Part shown: positions 59,414 to 64,000 of the stretch, one piece after another
How the letters are laid out: each line of letters starts with the position of its first letter
Position numbering within the stretch: the stretch's first letter is position 1
Origin: an uncultured bacterium
Lineage (GTDB): Bacteria > Planctomycetota > UBA1135 > GCA-002686595
Assembly (NCBI GenBank): GCA_937905825.1
Contig: CALCXM010000012.1
Span: 1 to 64,000, forward strand
Direction of reading: 5' to 3'
Length of the DNA: 64,000 nt
Translations under genes and position numbers: made by a program
Notes under the pieces: generated by a model
Told to the model about the DNA's origin: nothing
The model's database searches: none
The model's input: only the letters and a program-made list of their open reading frames with translations

Positions 59414-60001
59414 TTACTTGGATTGCTTCTCAGCGTCCTGCAGGGACTTGGCGATAGCCGTGATCTGCGTGTCGAGGTGGGTGAGCTTGATGTTGTTGGC
59501 GATCGCGTAGCCTTCGCCACGGCCTTGAATGACCGTGCCTTTGCGGCCCTGAAGGGTCCGGAAGAGGCCGCCGTGGGAAGCGTAGAGAGCGTTGCTCGCC
59601 AGGTCGCCGCCCATGTTCTCGCTCCACTTGTAGAAAGCGACGATCTCGGTGCCGATCTTGGTGTCGGCATCGGAGGGAGCCTCCGAGTTCCAGACGCCGT
59701 TCTCGGCGTCGATGAATCCACCGGGGAAAGTGACGGTCACGTTGAGGTCTTTGCCGTCGACAAGGGACTTGCCCTCGATGATCAGGTGGGTGTAGTAGAG
59801 CTCGGGTCCGTCCACCGGGTGGTCGATGCGGATGACCTCTTTGTTGACGATGGTGCCGTGCACAGCGTTGTCCGTGCGGGCGACCATTTGATCGAGGTTG
59901 AGCTGTTCAATCTGGGCGGTGCCTAGCGAGCCGGAGATTGCCGCTGCGATGGACAACAGTGAGCAGGCCAGAGCAGCCTTGGATAATTTGAAAGCCTTCA
60001 T
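59414..60001 (-). CDS. Secreted protein preceding the matrixins, unknown function
   Basis: The 195-residue protein has a signal peptide (ALACSLLSIAAAISGSLG). The mature part has LNLDQMVARTDNAVHGTIVN and YYTHLIIEGKSLVDGKDLNVT. GGFIDAENGVWNSEAPSDAD and IVAFYKWSENMGGDLASNAL follow. I do not recognise the family. It lies 16 bp upstream of the first matrixin on the same strand, so the two are likely cotranscribed. It could be a protease partner, inhibitor or cargo. ATG 60001 was chosen because the longer frame to 60064 lacks signal features. Confidence 0.72.
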   Translation of the reverse strand: MKAFKLSKAALACSLLSIAAAISGSLGTAQIEQLNLDQMVARTDNAVHGTIVNKEVIRIDHPVDGPELYYTHLIIEGKSLVDGKDLNVTVTFPGGFIDAENGVWNSEAPSDADTKIGTEIVAFYKWSENMGGDLASNALYASHGGLFRTLQGRKGTVIQGRGEGYAIANNIKLTHLDTQITAIAKSLQDAEKQSK

Positions 60002-60225
60002 GAGGGGATCAGCGGGAGGGGTTGTGGTCGGGGTGACTTGCGTGCCTGAGACGTTCGCCGCCATGCTCTAGCTCCCTGAAATCGGGTCTTTTCGAACCAA
60101 GCACGGATTTTTGGGAGGCGCTGGGAACCCCGAGAGGGCTCAGGGCGGATCCTGTGGGCACTCGTAGCCTGCGGGAGTGCCCGCCCGGATGGGCAGGGTC
60201 GAACAATCCAAGGATACATGCGATT

Positions 60226-60242
60226 CCCCGTCTCGGGGTTTT
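60226..60242 (+). promoter_or_regulatory. Short leader hairpin before the helicase gene
   Basis: CCCCG (60226-60230) and CGGGG (60234-60238) pair around TCT, followed by TTTT at 60239-60242. It lies about 60 bp upstream of the GTG at 60304 and resembles an attenuator-type terminator. The stem is only 5 bp, so the call is weak. If the start is the upstream ATG at 60154, this lies inside the gene. Confidence 0.3.
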
Positions 60243-60303
60243 CCCTTGGCGGTTACCCTCTGCGCCGCTTTCCCCCCCGGATCCCCCCTACAAGACTCCA
60301 GAA

Positions 60304-61764
60304 GTGTCGCAAGCCCAGGCCAGTTTTCAGACGTTCGGACTCTCCAAAAAGCTCCTGCGAGGCATCGAGGAAGCTGGATTCACCGAACCGAGGCCGATTC
60401 AGGCCAAGACGATCCCCCGGGTGCTGCAGGGCGAGGATGTCCTCGGGCTCGCGCAGACGGGAATGGGGAAAACGGCTGCCTTCGCATTGCCGATTTGCGA
60501 GCGACTGATGCAGGGACGGACCCGAGGAACCCGAGCCCTGATTCTGGCGCCGACCCGCGAGTTGGCCCTGCAGATCGAGGCGGAGACCAAGCTCCTGGCG
60601 AAGTACACCAACATACGCACTCAAACCGTGTTTGGCGGCGTGGGGGCACAGCCCCAGATCAAGGGTTTGCGGATGAACCCGGACATCGTGATCGCGTGCC
60701 CCGGGCGCCTGCTGGATCTCATGGGCCGGGGCAACTGCATCAACCTCGATGGTCTCGAAGTTCTGGTCCTGGACGAGGCCGACCACATGTTCGACATGGG
60801 CTTCTTGCCGGACATCAAGCGCATCCTGAAAGAGCTGCCGGAGTACCGCCAAAACCTCTTCTTCTCGGCCACCATGCCGCGCGAGATACGAACGCTGACG
60901 GACCGCATCTTGCGGGACCCCGTTGTCGTTGAACTGAATCACTCGACTCCGGCGGAGACGATCGATCACGCGCTCTACCCGGTCGAGCAGCCCGACAAGA
61001 CCGACCTTCTGAATCACCTCTTTCGGGAGCGCAAGTTCGAATCGGCGATCGTGTTCCTGCGCACGAAGCACCGAGCTCGCCGATTGGCCCAAACCCTCAC
61101 GAACAGCGGTTTCAACGCGATTGCGTTGCAGGGCAACATGAGCCAGGCCCAACGGGTCAAGGCCATGGATGGCTTCCGCAAGGGGCACTACAAGATCCTG
61201 GTCGCAACGGACATCGCGGCCCGCGGCATCGACGTAGCGCGCGTTTCACTCGTCGTGAACTTCGACATGCCGAACACTCCGGATGCGTACACGCACCGCA
61301 TCGGCCGCACCGGTCGGGCGGAGCGCAGCGGCGAGGCTTGCACCTTTGTGACTTCCGAAGACTTTGCCATGGTGAAGGAGATCGAGAAGCGCTTGGGGTC
61401 GAAGATTCCGCGGATCAAGACGGCTGGCTTCGAGGTGCGGGATGCGCCGGCCGGCGTCCAAAAATCCGGCGGCGGTGCCCGTGGCGGCGGCCCTCGCCGG
61501 GGTGCTGGCGGAGGTGCCCGACGCGGCGCTGGAGGACGGCGGAGGGCTGCAGCAGCTCCCGCTGGACGTTCGCGCCGGGGCGCACGTGGTCGCGGTGCTG
61601 GTGCAGGATCCGGAGCAACAACCCAAAGCGGCCCGACCCGCACAGCCCCAACAGCGGCTTTCGGCGCAGGTGCCTTCGACAGTGCCAAGCCCAAGAATAC
61701 GACTGGTTCCAGCTCTTCGGGGTCGCGCCGGCGCAGTCGTCGACGGGGTCGGGGCCGTCGCTAG
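60304..61764 (+). CDS. DEAD-box RNA helicase with an Arg/Gly-rich tail
   Basis: The 486-residue reading from GTG 60304 has all DEAD-box motifs. They are the Q motif (FQTFGLSKKLLRGIEEAGF, EPRPIQ), motif I (AQTGMGKT), Ia (PTRELALQ), Ib (CPGRL), II (DEAD), III (SAT), IV (IVFLRTKHRA), V (ATDIAARGID) and VI (HRIGRTGRAE). The last 110 residues are very rich in Gly and Arg (RGG-like), an RNA-binding tail as in RhlE and DeaD. The start is uncertain: an in-frame ATG at 60154 adds 50 Pro-rich residues without helicase features. It would unwind or remodel RNA in ribosome or mRNA metabolism. Confidence 0.9.
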   Translation: MSQAQASFQTFGLSKKLLRGIEEAGFTEPRPIQAKTIPRVLQGEDVLGLAQTGMGKTAAFALPICERLMQGRTRGTRALILAPTRELALQIEAETKLLAKYTNIRTQTVFGGVGAQPQIKGLRMNPDIVIACPGRLLDLMGRGNCINLDGLEVLVLDEADHMFDMGFLPDIKRILKELPEYRQNLFFSATMPREIRTLTDRILRDPVVVELNHSTPAETIDHALYPVEQPDKTDLLNHLFRERKFESAIVFLRTKHRARRLAQTLTNSGFNAIALQGNMSQAQRVKAMDGFRKGHYKILVATDIAARGIDVARVSLVVNFDMPNTPDAYTHRIGRTGRAERSGEACTFVTSEDFAMVKEIEKRLGSKIPRIKTAGFEVRDAPAGVQKSGGGARGGGPRRGAGGGARRGAGGRRRAAAAPAGRSRRGARGRGAGAGSGATTQSGPTRTAPTAAFGAGAFDSAKPKNTTGSSSSGSRRRSRRRGRGRR

Positions 61765-61857
61765 TTCTCACTCCTGATAGGATGCTCATCGAAGAGCGTG
61801 CGTCCACGACTCGCCAATCCACCGGCCCCCGGCCTGCAGCGGCCCTCTCGACGACCT

Positions 61858-64000
61858 ATGAAGCGTAGCTATTCCTTGTCCCCGGCTCTTTGCGGAGTCT
61901 TGGCGGCCTTGAGCCTGGCCTGTTCCTGCGGCGATTCCGCGGACACCCCGGTGAAAACCGGTCAGGCCATGAACGTAACGTACCTCTCCTTGCGCGACGT
62001 CACGGGCAACGACACCGGCGCCGAGGTGAAAGTCGTCAAGCGCCTGGGTCCTGAGGACTCAGCGAACTGGACTGGCAGTGGTTGCAAGCTGGAGCGCACT
62101 CCCTACCAGGTCGAGCGGGGCGGGGACCGAGTGGATGTGGTGAGGGTGACCGAGCAGGAGATGAAGTGTGAGGTGCGCATCCCGGGTCCCTTTGATCCGA
62201 GCACCTTCAACCGGGTGGTTCTGCGAGCTCGTTGGGTGCCGAAGTGGGAAGCAGCGGTGCATTTGAAGACGGACGGGAAAACGGTCGCGGGAACGCCGGG
62301 CCAAGTGGTCGTGCCTGGCCGCGGACCCGAGACGCTCTTCTTCGACTTGCCCGCAACGCGTCGACTGGACGCGCCGGTCGATGAAATTGTTCTGCGCCTA
62401 ACGGGCCTGCAAAAGCCCCTGGCGATCATCGCCGTGGACTTGATGCGCAAGCCGGAATACACGTTCTTGCCCACGCCAGAAAACGGTCCCAACCTGGTCA
62501 CCATCGGCGAGGAGGATCGCACCGCGGTCGGCGTCACCTCCAGCCGCAGGCTTGCGGCGACCGTTCAGAACACTCCCGGGGCGAAGCTGCGATTCTCCTA
62601 CGGCGTGCCGCCGGACCTACGTCGCACGGACGAGTCGGGGTCTCTGACCCTGAAGGTCAGCGCCAAAGGGGAGTCCTTGGGCGAGGTCAGCGTGCCCCTG
62701 GCGAACCTGGAAGGCTGGGTGCAAGAGATCGTCGACTTGGACGCCTACCCGGCTGGCGCGCTGGACATCGAGTGGGGTGTTAAGAGTCCCGGCGCCAAGT
62801 TGGAAAGCGTCTGTGCTCTGGCAGAGGCGACTCTGCTGACCCCTGGCAACAAACGCGGGGTGGTGGTGCTTGTGACCTCCGATACCCATCGTGGGGATCA
62901 CTTGGGCTCCGCGGGAGAGGGTGTGGACATCGACACCCCGCGGCTCGATGCACTGGGCGAACGGGGCGTGTTCTTCGAGGATTGCTTCAGCACGACGAAC
63001 ATCACGAACCCCTCGCACATCGCGATGATGACCGGGGTTCACCCGCGCGACACGGGCATCCACAACAACTACACGCGGGTCGCTGACTCGGCTCCGACCT
63101 TGGCGGAAGCCTTCCGCAAGGCGGGCTACGTGACCTTTGCTGCCATGAGCACAAAGCACCTAAGCGACAGTAGCAGTGGTCTTGGCCAGGGTTTTGAGCG
63201 GGTTGTCTATCCCGCCTATGACTTCGCGCGAGATGGCTCGAAGACCATCGAACTGCTCAACGAGTGGGTCGAAGAGTCCGCAGGACTTCCGGTCTTTATC
63301 TGGCTGCACCTGTTTGACGCGCACATGCCCTACGGCAAGGATTTGCCTGGAGTGGCGCGCTACTACCCCGGCAAGCGTCGGGCCTTCGACAAGAGCCTGC
63401 CCGAGCTAAGCGAACATGAGAAGTGGTCCGTTCGCAACCTGCGCCTCGGGGATCTGCGCGATCTCGACTACCCGCGCGCTCAGTATAAAGCGGAGATCAC
63501 CGATCTCGACGAGCGCTTGGGGCAACTGTTCGACAAGCCCTTCTTCGACGACGCGATCATCGGCATCACCGCGGATCACGGCGAGAACCTGGGGGAGCAC
63601 GACTTGTACTTCGCCCATGAAGAGCTCTATCGCGGGAGCCTGCACGTCCCGTTGATCCTGAACTGGCCGGGGGCCCCGGCCGGGTTGCGCTACAAGGGAG
63701 CCGTTTCAAACTTGGACATCGGGCGCACTCTGCTAGACCTCTCTGGCAATCTTGACGCCGACTTTCCCGGGCAAAACTTAGCTGTTCTCCTTGAAGAAGA
63801 AGGGACCGCCCCGGCGCGATTCTTCGTGAGTGCCCACGGGCGCGAAGCGGCGATGAACGAAGCTGGCTGGCACTTCCAATTGCGTTTGAGGAACAACGAC
63901 ATGCGCCAGGGGCAAATCGCCCGGCCGATGCACAGCGCCGAACTCTACTACCTGCCCGATGATCCCGAAAGCAAAGTGGACCTGCTCGAGAAGGAGTTCG
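61858..64000 (+). CDS. Sulfatase-fold (alkaline phosphatase superfamily) lipoprotein, 3' end outside window
   Basis: The ATG at 61858 opens a frame with no stop to the window end, so at least 714 residues and a missing C-terminus. The signal has a lipobox LSLAC (Cys22). The first 320 residues are strand-rich and unlike a family I know. From about 335 the sulfatase fold starts: VLVTSDTHRGDHLG (metal site), FSTTNITNPSHIAMMTGVH (nucleophile region), WLHLFDAHMPYG and TADHGENLGEHD. The nucleophile region has T-N-P-S-H and no C/S-x-P-x-R, so a formylglycine sulfatase is unlikely, as for the gene at 22268. It should be an exported hydrolase. Confidence 0.85.
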   Translation, partial: MKRSYSLSPALCGVLAALSLACSCGDSADTPVKTGQAMNVTYLSLRDVTGNDTGAEVKVVKRLGPEDSANWTGSGCKLERTPYQVERGGDRVDVVRVTEQEMKCEVRIPGPFDPSTFNRVVLRARWVPKWEAAVHLKTDGKTVAGTPGQVVVPGRGPETLFFDLPATRRLDAPVDEIVLRLTGLQKPLAIIAVDLMRKPEYTFLPTPENGPNLVTIGEEDRTAVGVTSSRRLAATVQNTPGAKLRFSYGVPPDLRRTDESGSLTLKVSAKGESLGEVSVPLANLEGWVQEIVDLDAYPAGALDIEWGVKSPGAKLESVCALAEATLLTPGNKRGVVVLVTSDTHRGDHLGSAGEGVDIDTPRLDALGERGVFFEDCFSTTNITNPSHIAMMTGVHPRDTGIHNNYTRVADSAPTLAEAFRKAGYVTFAAMSTKHLSDSSSGLGQGFERVVYPAYDFARDGSKTIELLNEWVEESAGLPVFIWLHLFDAHMPYGKDLPGVARYYPGKRRAFDKSLPELSEHEKWSVRNLRLGDLRDLDYPRAQYKAEITDLDERLGQLFDKPFFDDAIIGITADHGENLGEHDLYFAHEELYRGSLHVPLILNWPGAPAGLRYKGAVSNLDIGRTLLDLSGNLDADFPGQNLAVLLEEEGTAPARFFVSAHGREAAMNEAGWHFQLRLRNNDMRQGQIARPMHSAELYYLPDDPESKVDLLEKEF

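Noticed and set aside
1..64000. CRISPR arrays, tRNA and rRNA genes
   Set aside because: No regularly spaced repeat, no tRNA-like TTCGANTCC arm with a paired stem and no rRNA-like sequence seen by eye. A covariance-model scan would be decisive.

Overview
The window is about 64 kb of a GC-rich bacterial chromosome. It looks like a marine-type planctomycete (Planctomycetota). I infer this from the many secreted proteins with Gly/Ser-rich C-terminal domains ending in FQFWYRDP-like motifs, a CNGNGIDD repeat, an RNA polymerase ECF sigma factor fused to a long regulatory-domain tail, many ATG starts without a Shine-Dalgarno sequence, and a large share of unknown exported proteins. The lineage call is an inference from protein style, not from a marker gene. 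I see no rRNA, tRNA, CRISPR array or prophage.

Layout. 1-935: the right end of an IS903-like (IS5 family) element that cuts a DCC-family oxidoreductase gene, followed by a 170-bp repeat element. 969-6206: YqgE/AlgH, a small helical-repeat protein, a P-loop kinase-like protein, and a nth-cyaY-lysR run. 6360-13154: a five-gene nonulosonic (sialic/pseudaminic-type) acid operon with two gene fusions. 13264-16404: an AtuA-type operon with phosphotransacylase and FKBP. 16698-18832: a CheY / CheC / histidine kinase operon. 18913-24040: a PHP phosphoesterase, a RiPP-maturase-type radical SAM protein and an alkaline-phosphatase-fold/TPR lipoprotein. 24165-28390: a zinc peptidase/ATP-grasp pair and a large regulatory-domain protein. 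28569-34938: an aminotransferase with an acetyltransferase, DoxX, an SRPBCC-SDR fusion, unknown exported and membrane proteins, and a VOC protein.

34939-35803 is an 865-bp non-coding stretch with repeat fragments and a hairpin. 35804-42428 holds a small exported protein, the sigma-factor fusion, a kinase/phosphatase pair and a large gluzincin-like protease. 42425-42591 is a second copy of the repeat element, with perfect 25-bp terminal inverted repeats. 42762-46737 holds an anchor-type secreted protein, a cupin, a beta-barrel lipoprotein, and a TetR regulator divergent from a tautomerase-like gene.

47129-60001 is an island of exported proteins: a small secreted protein, a PHP hydrolase, a YVTN beta-propeller, a five-heme cytochrome, and two tandem matrixin metalloproteases beside a secreted partner. 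Seven proteins between 42762 and 59397 carry versions of the same C-terminal domain, which I cannot match to a named family. It could be a shared secretion or surface-anchoring module. The window closes with a DEAD-box helicase with an RGG tail and a lipoprotein of the sulfatase fold that runs off the end.

Best leads for something new: the shared C-terminal domain, the sigma factor fused to a regulatory-domain tail, the CTAG-ended inverted-repeat element, and the compact nonulosonate operon with its SpsF-aminotransferase and PseG-acetyltransferase fusions.
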